A DNA stretch of 64,000 bases from Saccharothrix syringae (GTDB lineage Bacteria > Actinomycetota > Actinomycetes > Mycobacteriales > Pseudonocardiaceae). Below the pieces are notes generated by a model that saw only the letters and a list, made by a program, of their open reading frames with translations, was not told the DNA's origin and did no database searches. The position numbers and the translations under genes are program-made. The stretch covers positions 9,796,001 through 9,860,000 of the forward strand of contig NZ_CP034550.1 in the NCBI RefSeq assembly GCF_009498035.1, in the 5' to 3' direction. Position 1 is the stretch's first letter. Every line of letters starts with the position of its first letter. Shown piece after piece: positions 1-11,062 of this stretch.

Positions 1-897
1 TTCGCGGCACCGGTGCGCGGAATCCCCTGGTTCCACCTGCAGGGTGGCGTGCTCGATGTGGTAGCGCGCGGCCAACATGTCCTGAGCGGCCTTCAGGACC
101 TGGGCCGGATCGGCGTCGTCGCAGGTGGTGAGGTGCGCCGAGGCGACTTCCATGCCCGAGGTCAGCGTCCAGACGTGCAGGTCGTGCGCCTCGGCGACGC
201 CGGGCAGCCGCCCCAGCTCGGCCAGCACCTCGGCGACGTCAAGGCGTTCCGGGGCGTGCTGGAAGAGGATGCGCAACGCGCTGGCGGCCAGCTTGTAAGT
301 GCGCGGCAGGACGAAGAGCCCGATCGCCACACCCATGACGGGGTCGGCATACCGCCACCCGAAGAGCAGCGTGACGAGCCCGCTGAGCAGCACCCCCACC
401 GACCCGATGAGGTCGGCGAGCACTTCCAGGTAGGCCCCGCGGACGTTGATGTTCTCCTTGGCCCCGTCCCGGAGCACGAAGAACGACACCAGGTTGGCCG
501 CCAACCCGGCAACCGCCGCCAGGATCACGGGCAACCCGGGCACCGCGGGCGGGTCGCCGAGCCGCCGGACGGCCTCGTAGACCACGTAGGCGGCCACCCC
601 GAACAGCAGGACCGCGTTGGCGAGGGCGGCGAGCACCTCGGCCCGGTAGAGCCCGAACGTCCGACTGCCCCTGGTCCCCGCGTGGCGCGCGAGCAGGATG
701 GCGGCCAGGGCCATCCCGACGCCCAGCACGTCGGTGAGCATGTGGGCGGCGTCGGAGATGAGCGCCAGCGAGCCGGTCGCGATGCCGACGACGAACTCGA
801 CCAGCATGAACGCCGCGCCGATGGCGAAGGCGATCCACAGTCGTCCCAGGTGCTCGGCACCGGTGTGGGCGGCCCCGTGGCCGTGTCCGTGCCCCAT
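1..897 (-). CDS. Cation diffusion facilitator (CDF) family metal efflux transporter, 3' end outside window
   Basis: Inner-membrane proton-coupled exporter of divalent metal (Zn/Co/Cd class). The 299 visible residues open with a His-rich MGHGHGHG stretch and then show the CDF transmembrane core, including the helix with the metal-binding pattern SDAAHMLTD (HxxxD) and a second set of hydrophobic helices. After these comes the cytoplasmic domain with HDLHVWTLTSG and IEHATLQVE, typical of the CDF C-terminal dimerisation domain. The frame is still open at base 1, so the C-terminus is missing. The ATG at 897 is chosen because a promoter lies immediately upstream and no ribosome-binding site is evident, suggesting a leaderless message. 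Family assignment is firm; the metal is not determined. Confidence 0.93.
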   Translation of the reverse strand, partial: MGHGHGHGAAHTGAEHLGRLWIAFAIGAAFMLVEFVVGIATGSLALISDAAHMLTDVLGVGMALAAILLARHAGTRGSRTFGLYRAEVLAALANAVLLFGVAAYVVYEAVRRLGDPPAVPGLPVILAAVAGLAANLVSFFVLRDGAKENINVRGAYLEVLADLIGSVGVLLSGLVTLLFGWRYADPVMGVAIGLFVLPRTYKLAASALRILFQHAPERLDVAEVLAELGRLPGVAEAHDLHVWTLTSGMEVASAHLTTCDDADPAQVLKAAQDMLAARYHIEHATLQVEPGDSAHRCRE

Positions 898-904
898 GGG
901 GCGG

Positions 905-933
905 AACATATAGTCACATGCGCATGAGTGCAA
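905..933 (-). promoter_or_regulatory. Probable leaderless promoter of the CDF gene with palindrome in the spacer
   Basis: On the minus strand a -35 TTGCAC (928-933) and a -10 TATGTT (905-910) are 17 bp apart. Transcription would start at about 897-898, that is on the ATG of the CDF gene. The spacer holds the perfect palindrome CATGCGCATG (917-926), in the place where metal-sensing repressors or MerR-type activators usually bind. Promoter call from sequence; regulator identity unknown. Confidence 0.55.
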
Positions 934-1095
934 CTCGGCCACTGCGGGGCCGGGTCGCCCCACCGTGTCGGCGGGTACACGGCTTCCTGGTTGGTCAACC
1001 CGGTGAAGTCGCAGGTCAACGCGTTGGGGTGACGTTTGGGGGGAGGGGGTGAAAACGCGCTCGTGCGGTGCGCTAAGCTTCTCCCCGTAGCTACG

Positions 1096-1167
1096 GCCCC
1101 CGTAGCTCAGGGGATAGAGCACCGCCCTCCGGAGGCGGGTGCGCAGGTTCGAATCCTGCCGGGGGCA
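1096..1167 (+). tRNA. tRNA-Arg (anticodon CCG)
   Basis: Cloverleaf of 72 nt. The acceptor arms GCCCCCG and CGGGGGC pair, with discriminator A at 1167. The anticodon stem CCGCC/GGCGG encloses the loop CTCCGGA, giving anticodon CCG (reads CGG, Arg). The T arm GCAGGTTCGAATCCTGC is canonical. The 3' CCA is not encoded. It stands alone between the CDF gene and a secreted-protein gene. Confidence 0.97.
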
Positions 1168-1176
1168 CTCTGCGAC

Positions 1177-1213
1177 AAGGCCCTTGACCAGCGCGAAGCC
1201 GGTCAAGGGCCTT
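1177..1213 (+). terminator. Rho-independent-like terminator after tRNA-Arg
   Basis: A perfect 13-bp stem, AAGGCCCTTGACC (1177-1189) and its complement (1201-1213), with an 11-nt loop. It starts 9 bases after the tRNA end. There is no strong T run, as is usual in high-GC actinomycetes. Confidence 0.8.
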
Positions 1214-1278
1214 CGTCGTCCGTCCGGCTGCGTCCCAGTTGGGACCGGCCCCCTACTGTTCACCCAGCCGATCGGCGA

Positions 1279-1716
1279 TCAGCCGTTGGCGGAGACCTGA
1301 CGGTACTGGGAGTCGCAGCTCAGCTGGGTGCTGCCTTCGAAGTTGCACGCCTTGACCCTGATCCAGCCGCTTTCCGGGATGTTGGCCAGGTTGTGCTCGG
1401 TGCAGGAGCCATATCCCGGAGTGGTGTTGATGGTGCGGCGGGTGTCGGGCGAGGTGGAGCGGTAGTAGTAGGAGACCGGGTGGTGGTCCCTGCCGCTGTC
1501 GCAGTTGTAGAGGATTTCGCCGGTGGGCTGCCAACAGGCGAATGCGCCCCCGTCCTGGGACACCGACGCGACGGTGCAATCGGCAGCGGCGGCGAACGCC
1601 GCGGCCGACGCCGGCACCTGTTCCGCCGGCACGGTCTGCGCGGATGCCGTCCCACCGCCCATGCCGAACACGGTTAACGCGATCGCGGCGACAACCGCGA
1701 TACCCCCTCGTTTCAT
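1279..1716 (-). CDS. Small secreted Cys-containing protein of unknown function
   Basis: Predicted 145-aa exported protein. The ATG at 1716 is preferred over the upstream in-frame start at 1824 because AAGGGGAGAG precedes it and the N-terminus MKRGGIAVVAAIALTVFG followed by TASA is a typical signal peptide. The mature part has six Cys (DCTV, FACW, YNCD, GSCTE, KACNF, LSCDS), compatible with three disulfides, and a Tyr-rich stretch (SYYYRSTSPDT). I do not recognise a family. It is transcribed towards the tRNA and diverges from the glutamate dehydrogenase gene. Confidence 0.7.
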   Translation of the reverse strand: MKRGGIAVVAAIALTVFGMGGGTASAQTVPAEQVPASAAAFAAAADCTVASVSQDGGAFACWQPTGEILYNCDSGRDHHPVSYYYRSTSPDTRRTINTTPGYGSCTEHNLANIPESGWIRVKACNFEGSTQLSCDSQYRQVSANG

Positions 1717-1903
1717 GGCTCTCCCCTTGGTCGGACCGCCGAGTGGCTTGCCCCCCGGCCGGCCGGAGGTGATTCTTCGCCCCCCAGCACCGTGTTCGTG
1801 CCGATTGGGCCCACTCCACCCCATCGGACCAAGGCGACAGCGCCATCAGCACAGGTGGGCCGCGCTCGTTGCTGACGCACACTGGCCGAATTGTGCCTCG
1901 TGA

Positions 1904-3316
<1,413 letters not shown>

Positions 3317-3340
3317 GGCCGTCGCCCCGGGGCCCCCGCT

Positions 3341-3362
3341 GCCCGTCGACCACCCGACGGGC
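3341..3362. terminator. Hairpin between convergent gdhA and oxidoreductase genes
   Basis: An 8-bp stem GCCCGTCG/CGACGGGC with a 6-nt loop, 25 bp after the gdhA stop. It is a plausible intrinsic terminator in the convergent intergenic region, with no T tract. Confidence 0.45.
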
Positions 3363-3505
3363 CGCGGGACCGCGCGGGGCCGGAGGGGTGCGGACGGGTC
3401 GTGCGCCGGGCGGAGGTGGGGGCCCCGGGAACGACCGCCGTCCTCGGCGACCTGCCGGGCGGTGCCGGTGTCGCCTTCGCCGCGGAGGGCTGGACACCGC
3501 CGGGG

Positions 3506-4390
3506 TCAGCCGTTGCCGGGTTTGCCGAACTCCTCGATCAGCACCGGGTACTGCTCCCCGCCGTGCCCGGCGGCGATCGCGCGGTCGGCCATCGCCTTGA
3601 TCAGCTTCGGCAGTTCGGCGTTGACGCCCAGCGCCTCGCTCTCCTCGACCACGTGCGCCATCGCCCGCGCGTCGGTCTCCAGGGCCGACACCTCGGCCGG
3701 GAAACGACCGCGGTCGACCTGCTCGGCGTACCCGGGCAGCCACCCGGCCACGCCGACGGCGAGCCGCCGCGCGAACGGCGCGTAGGTCGCGGCGTCGACA
3801 CCGGCGGTCCTGAGCAGGGCGGTTCCCTGGAGCCAGGCGTTGAGGACGCCCCACATCATGGTCAGGCCGGCGACGTCGTACAGGGCCGCCAGGCCGTGGT
3901 CGGCGCCCAGGTGGGTGACGGTGCCGAGGGCGCGGAGGGTCGGCTCGTGCGCCTGGCAGTCCTCCTCCGGCCCGCTGTGCGGGATCACCGCCTCGGCGGT
4001 CCCGATGGTGCTCGGGATGGCCATGACGGCGCCGTCCAGGTAGCGGGCGCCGCGCTGCCCGGCCCACCTGGCGGTGTCCCGGGCCTGGGTCGAGCTGCCC
4101 GAGGTGAGGTTGACCAGCGTGGTGCCGCCCAGCGCGACGTCGTTCGCGCCGAGCAGGTCGTGCACGGCCCGGTAGTCGGTGAGGCAGATGATCGTCAGGG
4201 GGCTCGCGACGAGCGCGTCGTCGACGGTGGGCGCCAGGCGTGCGCCCCCGGCCACCAGCTGGTCGGCCTTGGAGGTCGTGCGGTTCCACACGGTGGTGGG
4301 GTGCCCGGCCGCCAGCAACGCGCCGGCCGGCGCGCGGCCCATGAGCCCGAGTCCGATGACCGTGACCGGTGCGTGTGTTTCGTCGTCCAT
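3506..4390 (-). CDS. NAD(P)-dependent oxidoreductase, imine reductase / beta-hydroxyacid dehydrogenase-like
   Basis: A 294-residue soluble reductase. The N-terminus VTVIGLGLMGRAPAGALLAAGHPTTVWNRT is the NADPH-binding Rossmann motif with Arg after the second strand. The segment LVNLTSGSSTQARD corresponds to the substrate loop of the 6-phosphogluconate-dehydrogenase superfamily, and the all-helical C-terminal dimerisation domain follows (LYDVAGLTMMWGVLNAWL). The size and the LTSGSS motif resemble actinomycete imine reductases, which reduce cyclic imines, but the substrate cannot be read from sequence. It is divergent from a MerR-family gene 49 bp away, which probably controls it. Confidence 0.85.
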   Translation of the reverse strand: MDDETHAPVTVIGLGLMGRAPAGALLAAGHPTTVWNRTTSKADQLVAGGARLAPTVDDALVASPLTIICLTDYRAVHDLLGANDVALGGTTLVNLTSGSSTQARDTARWAGQRGARYLDGAVMAIPSTIGTAEAVIPHSGPEEDCQAHEPTLRALGTVTHLGADHGLAALYDVAGLTMMWGVLNAWLQGTALLRTAGVDAATYAPFARRLAVGVAGWLPGYAEQVDRGRFPAEVSALETDARAMAHVVEESEALGVNAELPKLIKAMADRAIAAGHGGEQYPVLIEEFGKPGNG

Positions 4391-4406
4391 GGCAGCATCG
4401 TCAACG

Positions 4407-4428
4407 TTGATACCGGTGTGAAGGTCAA
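4407..4428. promoter_or_regulatory. Candidate MerR-family operator in divergent promoter
   Basis: The 22-bp element TTGATACC...AAGGTCAA has imperfect dyad symmetry with TTGA/TCAA ends. On the minus strand it supplies a TTGACC -35-like hexamer followed by a long spacer, the arrangement MerR proteins act on. It lies in the 49-bp gap between the oxidoreductase and MerR genes. Confidence 0.5.
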
Positions 4429-4439
4429 GCGAGGCTTCG

Positions 4440-4847
4440 ATGCGGATCGGGGAACTGGGTCGCCGGACGGGCGTCGGCGCCCACCAGTTGCGCTACTACG
4501 AGGCCCAGGGCCTGCTGGAGCCGGACCGCGGGGCGAACGGCTACCGCGAGTACGGCGAGGACGCCGTGCTGAGGGTGCGGCAGATCCGGCACCTGCTGGG
4601 GGCCGGTTTGTCCACCGAGGACATCGCCTACCTGCTGCCCTGCGCCGTCGGCGAGGCGCCCGAACTGCTCGGGTGCCCCGAGCTGCTGGCCGCGATGCGG
4701 TCGCGGCTGCGGCGGCTGGACGAGCAGATCGGCAGGCTCGCCCAGTCCCGCGACACCCTGGCCGACTACATCGACGCGGCCGAGCAGGTGGGCGGCGAGC
4801 ACTACCCGCCCTTCGACGGTTCCGAGCCGGAACCCGTCCCCGCCTGA
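4440..4847 (+). CDS. MerR family transcriptional regulator
   Basis: A 135-residue regulator. The N-terminal winged helix is plain (MRIGELGRRTGVGAHQLRYYEAQGLLEPDRGANGYREYGEDAV), followed by a long dimerisation coiled coil (about residues 75-115: LLAAMRSRLRRLDEQIGRLAQSRDTLADYID). Cys residues at about 62 and 74 (PCAVGEAPELLGCPE) are not in an obvious metal-site arrangement. It is divergent from the imine-reductase-like gene; the shared 49-bp promoter region contains a TTGA/TCAA dyad. The inducer is unknown. Confidence 0.9.
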   Translation: MRIGELGRRTGVGAHQLRYYEAQGLLEPDRGANGYREYGEDAVLRVRQIRHLLGAGLSTEDIAYLLPCAVGEAPELLGCPELLAAMRSRLRRLDEQIGRLAQSRDTLADYIDAAEQVGGEHYPPFDGSEPEPVPA

Positions 4848-4917
4848 GCCGGTCGTGGTCGGGAGGGGCTCCCCGGTCGTTACGCTGTGTCGAGACGGTG
4901 ATGACGGAGGGGCGGCC

Positions 4918-5271
4918 ATGGCGTTCGAGCGGAAGTACAGCGACGAGGTGCGCAACGCCGCTGTCCGCCGGGTTGTCGAGCGCCGCCAGGCCGAGCCGGG
5001 CAACCGGTCGATCCTGCGCGAGGTGGCCGAGGAGTTCGAGGTCGGCGAGCAGTCGCTGCGGATCTGGGTGAAGCGGCTCGACGACGGCATGTTCAGCGCG
5101 GGCGAGGCCGCCCGGCTGCGGCAGGCGCCGCGGGAGCGGTTGCTGGCCCGCATCGCCGAGCTGGAGGCCGAGCTGGAGGCCGCGCACGAGCGGATCGGGG
5201 CGATGGCGGAGGAGATCGAGGTGCTGAAGAAGGCTTCCGCGATCTTCGCCGCCGAGCTGGCCAAGCGCTGA
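4918..5271 (+). CDS. IS3-type transposase OrfA-like protein, stand-alone
   Basis: A 117-residue protein with a helix-turn-helix resembling IS3 OrfA (RKYSDEVRNAAVRRVVERR, then EEFEVGEQSLRIWVKR) and a C-terminal leucine zipper (about 75-105) ending in EEIEVLKKASAIFAAELAKR, the signature end of IS3 OrfA. ATG at 4918 has GGAGG 7 bases upstream. No orfB integrase, frameshift window or terminal inverted repeat follows: the next gene (OsmC-like) starts 95 bp on. It is therefore either a remnant or a domesticated DNA-binding protein. Its base composition matches its neighbours, which favours long residence. Confidence 0.8.
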   Translation: MAFERKYSDEVRNAAVRRVVERRQAEPGNRSILREVAEEFEVGEQSLRIWVKRLDDGMFSAGEAARLRQAPRERLLARIAELEAELEAAHERIGAMAEEIEVLKKASAIFAAELAKR

Positions 5272-5365
5272 CCGCGTCCACAGTGTCCAGATGGCGGTAC
5301 GCCCCCTTCCCTCCCCTGCCCTTGGCGCACACTGAACGCGCCACCTCGTGCTCGTTGGAGGGCAG

Positions 5366-5803
5366 ATGACCGGGTACGACTACATCAGCGCCATCACGGG
5401 CTGCACCACGGACGTCCGGGGGCGGTTCGCCGTGCGGGGGCCCGCGTTCGAGCTGCTGGCGGACGGGTCGGTCGCCTCGGGTGGGCCGGGGCGGGCTCCG
5501 GGGCCGCTGGACCTGCTGGTCTCCGCGCTCGTGGTGAACCTCCTGAACGTGCTGCGGGCCGACGGCGATCCCGACGCGGACAACCCGGGGGCGCGCGCGG
5601 TGCACGTCCGGGCGCGGACGTCGCGCTACACGCCCAACCGGCTCAAGGTCGGCCGGGTGCTCGTCGAGGTGGTGGTCGACGGGCTGGACGGGCCGGACGT
5701 CGAACTGCTGCTGGAGCAGTACCGCGCGGGGTGCCGGGTGCTGCCCGCCGTGTCCACCGTCCTGGACGTCGACATCCGCGCGGTCGTCGCGGTGCCCGCC
5801 TAG
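5366..5803 (+). CDS. OsmC-like family protein lacking the peroxidatic cysteine
   Basis: A 145-residue protein with OsmC/Ohr-type layout: an N-terminal beta region, the central helix after GPLDLLVSAL, and a C-terminal half ending AGCRVLPAVSTVLDVDIRAVV. OsmC proteins reduce hydroperoxides with two Cys. Here only the second is present (Cys123 in AGC); the position of the first, in the LAALGSC-type motif, is Asn58 (SALVVN). Peroxidase activity is therefore doubtful. ATG at 5366 is preferred because GGAGGG precedes it. It converges with the ABC ATPase gene, whose stop is only 10 bp away. Confidence 0.75.
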   Translation: MTGYDYISAITGCTTDVRGRFAVRGPAFELLADGSVASGGPGRAPGPLDLLVSALVVNLLNVLRADGDPDADNPGARAVHVRARTSRYTPNRLKVGRVLVEVVVDGLDGPDVELLLEQYRAGCRVLPAVSTVLDVDIRAVVAVPA

Positions 5804-5813
5804 TGGTGCCCGC

Positions 5814-7423
<1,610 letters not shown>

Positions 7424-7427
<4 letters not shown>

Positions 7428-8293
7428 GCGTGGTCCTCCTGGAGCAGGTGGGCGAGGCGGCTGAGCAGCACGACCACGGCGGTCAGCGCGAGGCCGGGGA
7501 TGATGGCGACCCACCAGGCGTGCGCCAGGTACTTCTGGCCGCCGGCGATCAGCACGCCCCACTCCGCCGACGGCGGCGCCTCGCCGAAGCCGAGGTAGCT
7601 CAGCGAGCCGATGGCGAGCATGGCCAGGCCGAAGTGCAGCGCCGTGTACGACACCACCGGGGAGTAGGTGCTCGGGATGACGTGCCGGGCGACCACCCTC
7701 AGCGGGCTCGCGCCGCAGGTGCGGGCCGCCTCGACGTAGGCCAGCGTGCCGGCCCGGATCACGCAGCCGCGGATCAGCCGGGCGAAGCCGGTGGCCTCGC
7801 CGACGCCGATGGCGACCGCCGCGACGAACGCGCCGCGCCCGTAGGTGGTGATCACCGCGAGGGCCAGCAGCACGGCCGGGATGGCCATGACCGCCTCGGT
7901 GAGCACGCCGAGCACGCGGTCGAGCGGGCCGCCGGGGCGCAGGCCGGACAGCACGCCGACCACCGCGCCGACCACCAGCGCCACCGCGACCGCGAGCAGC
8001 GAGGAGAACAGCGAGATCCGCAGGCCGTGCACCACCCGGGAGAACAGGTCGCGGCCGATCTCGTCGGTGCCGAACCAGAACTCGCCGCTCGGCGCGGTGA
8101 ACGGCAGCCCGTCCAGCTCGTACGGGTCGTGCCAGGTCACCAGGCCCGGGAAGACCGCGACGAGCACCAGCAGGGCGAGCAGCGCCAGGTGCAGGTGCAG
8201 TTCGCGGACACGCCTGCGCCCGCGGGTGGCGACGGGCGCGGTCGCGGGGACGGGCTCGGCGACGGCGGTGGCGGTGGCGGTGGTGTCGGTCAC
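7424..8293 (-). CDS. Dpp/Opp-type ABC transporter permease (DppC-like)
   Basis: A 289-residue inner-membrane permease. The cytoplasmic N-terminus is followed by a first helix (LHLALLALLVLVAVFPGL) and the DppC-type periplasmic motif FGTDEIGRDLFSRVVHGLRISL. The EAA loop EAARTCGASPLRVVARHVIPSTYSPV contacts the ATPase. GTG at 8293 overlaps the preceding permease stop by 4 bp. It pairs with the DppB-like gene upstream. Confidence 0.92.
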
Positions 8294-9258
8294 GCCCGGG
8301 CCTCCGTGGTCGTGGCGCGGCGGCGCAAGCGGGGGTCGAGCAGCGCGTAGCCGATGTCGACCAGGGCGTTGACGACGACGTAGGCCGCGGCCAGCACCAC
8401 GACCAGGCCGAGCACGACGGTCAGGTCGACCGCCTTGACCGAGTCGACCATGAGCCGGCCGAGCCCGACGCGGGAGAACACCACCTCGACCACGACCGTG
8501 CCGCCGAGCAGCTGCCCGATCCGCAGGCCGAACACCGCCAGGAACGGGAACGACGCGTTGCGCAGGCAGTGCCGGTAGAGGATGTGGAACCGGCCGGCGC
8601 CCTTGGCGGGCGCGGTGACCGCCGCGTACGTGGTGCCCAGCTCGGTGCGCAGGCCGCTGATCAGCACCTGGGCGAACTGGGCGGCGCCGAGCAGGGCCAG
8701 CACCGCCGCGGGCAGCACCAGCGAGGCCGCTCCCCGGCTGCCGTTGGACGGGAACCAGCCCAGCGTGGTGGAGAAGAGGTAGACGAACAGGACGCCGACC
8801 CAGAACACCGGCAGGCTCACGTAGGCCGACGGCACCAGCGACGCCAGCGAGCGGACCGCCCGCGACCGCGGGGTGACCGCGAGCACGGCGAGCAGGAAGC
8901 CCAGCGGCACCGAGGCCGCCAGCGACACCGCGGCCAGGGTGACGGTGTTCGGCAGCACCTCGGCCAGCAGCCGGGTGACCGGCTCCTCGGTGACCAGGGA
9001 GCGGCCGAGGTCGCCGCGCAGCAGGCCGGTGACGCCGTTGGCGTACTGCGTCCACAGGCTGTCGGACAGGCCGACCTCGTCGCGGAGCAGGTCCAGGTCC
9101 AGGCCCGCGACGTCGGCCGAGCCGAGGGTGTCGGTGGTGCCGATGCGGGCCAGCACGGCGTCGCCGGGCAGCACGAACAGCAGGAAGAACGACGCGGAGT
9201 AGGCGGCGAGGACCACCGCCGCGGCGCGCGCGAGCTTGGCCGCCACGACCCGGATCAC
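8290..9258 (-). CDS. Dpp/Opp-type ABC transporter permease (DppB-like)
   Basis: A 322-residue inner-membrane permease. The N-terminal helix is LARAAAVVLAAYSASFFLLFVLPGD. The motif GDLGRSLVTEEPVTRLLAEVLPNTVTLA typical of DppB follows, then the coupling loop GAGRFHILYRHCLRNASFPFLAVFGLRIGQLLGGTVVVE. GTG at 9258 overlaps the lipoprotein stop by 4 bp, so the operon is fully coupled. Confidence 0.92.
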   Translation of the reverse strand: MIRVVAAKLARAAAVVLAAYSASFFLLFVLPGDAVLARIGTTDTLGSADVAGLDLDLLRDEVGLSDSLWTQYANGVTGLLRGDLGRSLVTEEPVTRLLAEVLPNTVTLAAVSLAASVPLGFLLAVLAVTPRSRAVRSLASLVPSAYVSLPVFWVGVLFVYLFSTTLGWFPSNGSRGAASLVLPAAVLALLGAAQFAQVLISGLRTELGTTYAAVTAPAKGAGRFHILYRHCLRNASFPFLAVFGLRIGQLLGGTVVVEVVFSRVGLGRLMVDSVKAVDLTVVLGLVVVLAAAYVVVNALVDIGYALLDPRLRRRATTTEARA

Positions 9259-10868
9259 GGCTGGTCGATCCACGCGTCGCCCAGCCACGGGATGTGGGTG
9301 GCCTCCAGCAGCGGCAGGTGCGTGCTGTTGCGGTGGGCCAGCGGCTGGATGAAGTCGTAGAGCGGGATGTAGTACGCCTCGTCCAGGACGATCGCCGAGG
9401 CCCGCGCGGCCAGCGCCCTGCGCTTGGCGATGTCGGGTTCGGCGAGGATCTGCTCGAAGACCTGGTCCAGGTCCTCGTCGAGGCCGCCGTAGGTGGAGCG
9501 CAGCACGTCGGCGTCGGGCCGGGTGCCCGAACCCCAGGAGAACGAGTAGTCGCCCGACTGGAGCCGCTGGTTCAGCTCGGCCTGGGTGAGGCTGCCGAAC
9601 TCCAGCTCGACGCCGATGTCCTTCCACTGCGACTGCACCACGGCGATGTTGGGCTCGTGCGAGATCGTCGACGGGCTGTAGACGAGGGTGAACGCGAGCC
9701 GGGCGCCGTCCTTGGCGCGCACGCCGTCCGCGCCGGGCCGCCAGCCCGCCTCGTCCAGCAACCGCTTCGCGCCGTCGACGTCGGTCTTGATCTTGTCGGA
9801 CTGGTCGGTGAAGTACGGGTTGCTCGCGGTGTAGGCGCTCTTCGGGGCGATGTCGATGGCCGACGCGCGCTTGAGCACGGCGTCGCGGTCGACGGCCAGC
9901 GACAGCGCGCGGCGGACCCGCACGTCGTTCAGCCCGGGGACGTCGGTGTTGACCGCGAACCCGAGGGCCGAGCCGGGCAGCGGTTGGCGCCGGATGGTGA
10001 TCTCCGAGCTGGTGGAGAACTCGGTCTTGTCCGCCGGTTCGGTGTTGTGCAGCAGGTCCAGGCCGCCGGAGCGCAGCTCGGCCGCGGCGATGCTGTTGTC
10101 CTGGATGTGGTGGACCTCGATCTTGTCCAGGTGGGCTGGGCCCTGGTTCTCCGCCGGCGCGGGCGGCCAGGCGTAGTCCTCGCGGCGGACGAGCGTGTAG
10201 CCCTCCTCGCCCCGGCTCTCGGCGGCCACGAACGGGCCGGAGCCGATGACGCCCAGCCCCTCCTGGCGCTTCTCGAACGGCAGCGCGGCGGTCGCCGGCG
10301 CGACGATGCCCAGCACCGTGCTGGACGCCGCCTGGAGGAACGACGAGTTCGGCTTGGCCAGGTCGAACACGACGGTGTTCGGGCTCGGCGTGGTGATCTC
10401 CTTGAGCGCGCCGATCCACTGGTTGGCCACGGCGTACTTGGCGCCGCCGTCGCGCAGCGCCTGGTAGCTGAGCTTCACCGCGGTGGCGTCGAGCTTCTCG
10501 CCGTTGCTGAACGTGACGCCCTCGCGCAGCGTGAACGCGTAGCGGGTGGCGTTGTCGTTGACCTCCCACCCGGTGGCCAGCCACGGCGCGAACGTGCCGT
10601 CCTCGTTGTTGAACACCAGCGAGTCGACCAGGCCGCGCAGCGGTACGGCCAGGCCGTAGCCGGTGGTCGTGGCGGGGTCGAGCGGCTTGCCGCCGCCGGC
10701 CGCCCGGTACTTGAGCACACCGCCCTTCACGGGCGTGCCGCTCGCGCTCCCGCCGCCGCCGGCGGCACCGGCGGTGCAGCCGGTGAGCACGAGGCCGAGG
10801 ACCAGCGCCGCGGCGGCGCGTCTGGGGAGCCGGACGCGCGGGGTCGCGTCGTGGGGATGGCGCTTCAT
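9255..10868 (-). CDS. Dpp/Opp-type ABC transporter substrate-binding lipoprotein
   Basis: A 537-residue family-5 extracellular solute-binding lipoprotein. The signal peptide ends in the lipobox LTGC, followed by a Gly/Ser-rich linker (AGAAGGGGSASG). The body has the SBP_5 features LDPATTTGYGLAVPLRGLVDSLVF, WLATGWEVNDNATRYAFTLREGVTFSNGEKLDATAVK and RRALSLAVDRDAVLKRA. It delivers peptides, or another Opp-type ligand, to the two permeases encoded downstream. It is the first gene of the operon and is divergent from the gene at 11063 across a dyad-rich 194-bp region. Confidence 0.93.
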   Translation of the reverse strand: MKRHPHDATPRVRLPRRAAAALVLGLVLTGCTAGAAGGGGSASGTPVKGGVLKYRAAGGGKPLDPATTTGYGLAVPLRGLVDSLVFNNEDGTFAPWLATGWEVNDNATRYAFTLREGVTFSNGEKLDATAVKLSYQALRDGGAKYAVANQWIGALKEITTPSPNTVVFDLAKPNSSFLQAASSTVLGIVAPATAALPFEKRQEGLGVIGSGPFVAAESRGEEGYTLVRREDYAWPPAPAENQGPAHLDKIEVHHIQDNSIAAAELRSGGLDLLHNTEPADKTEFSTSSEITIRRQPLPGSALGFAVNTDVPGLNDVRVRRALSLAVDRDAVLKRASAIDIAPKSAYTASNPYFTDQSDKIKTDVDGAKRLLDEAGWRPGADGVRAKDGARLAFTLVYSPSTISHEPNIAVVQSQWKDIGVELEFGSLTQAELNQRLQSGDYSFSWGSGTRPDADVLRSTYGGLDEDLDQVFEQILAEPDIAKRRALAARASAIVLDEAYYIPLYDFIQPLAHRNSTHLPLLEATHIPWLGDAWIDQP

Positions 10869-10958
10869 CGTGGGGCACTCACTCTCGTCTCTGGCCGCGT
10901 GCGCCGTGCACCGGCAGCACGTGCGCTAGAACGTTAGGCCCGGAAGCGCTCGTAGTAG

Positions 10959-11039
10959 ATAGCGTCTCGCTATATGAAACTTCTACTGTGCGGCCGGTTG
11001 TGAATCTACGGTGTAGCCACATACGTCGTAGAACTTCTA
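10959..11039. promoter_or_regulatory. Dyad-rich divergent control region
   Basis: Between the importer operon and the NMT1-like gene lie three short perfect inverted repeats: ATAGCG-TCT-CGCTAT (10959-10973), CTAC-GGT-GTAG (11006-11016) and TAGAACTTCTA (11029-11039). There is also a direct repeat AACTTCTA (10978-10985 and 11032-11039). The region is AT-richer than its surroundings. It probably holds divergent promoters and operators; no regulator gene is adjacent. Confidence 0.5.
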
Positions 11040-11062
11040 ACGTGCGCCCCCGAGGAACCCGA

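Noticed and set aside
13..927. Long plus-strand frame of 304 codons over the CDF gene
   Set aside because: Arg/Gly/His/Gln-rich translation with no domain; the minus strand encodes a clear CDF transporter in the same interval.
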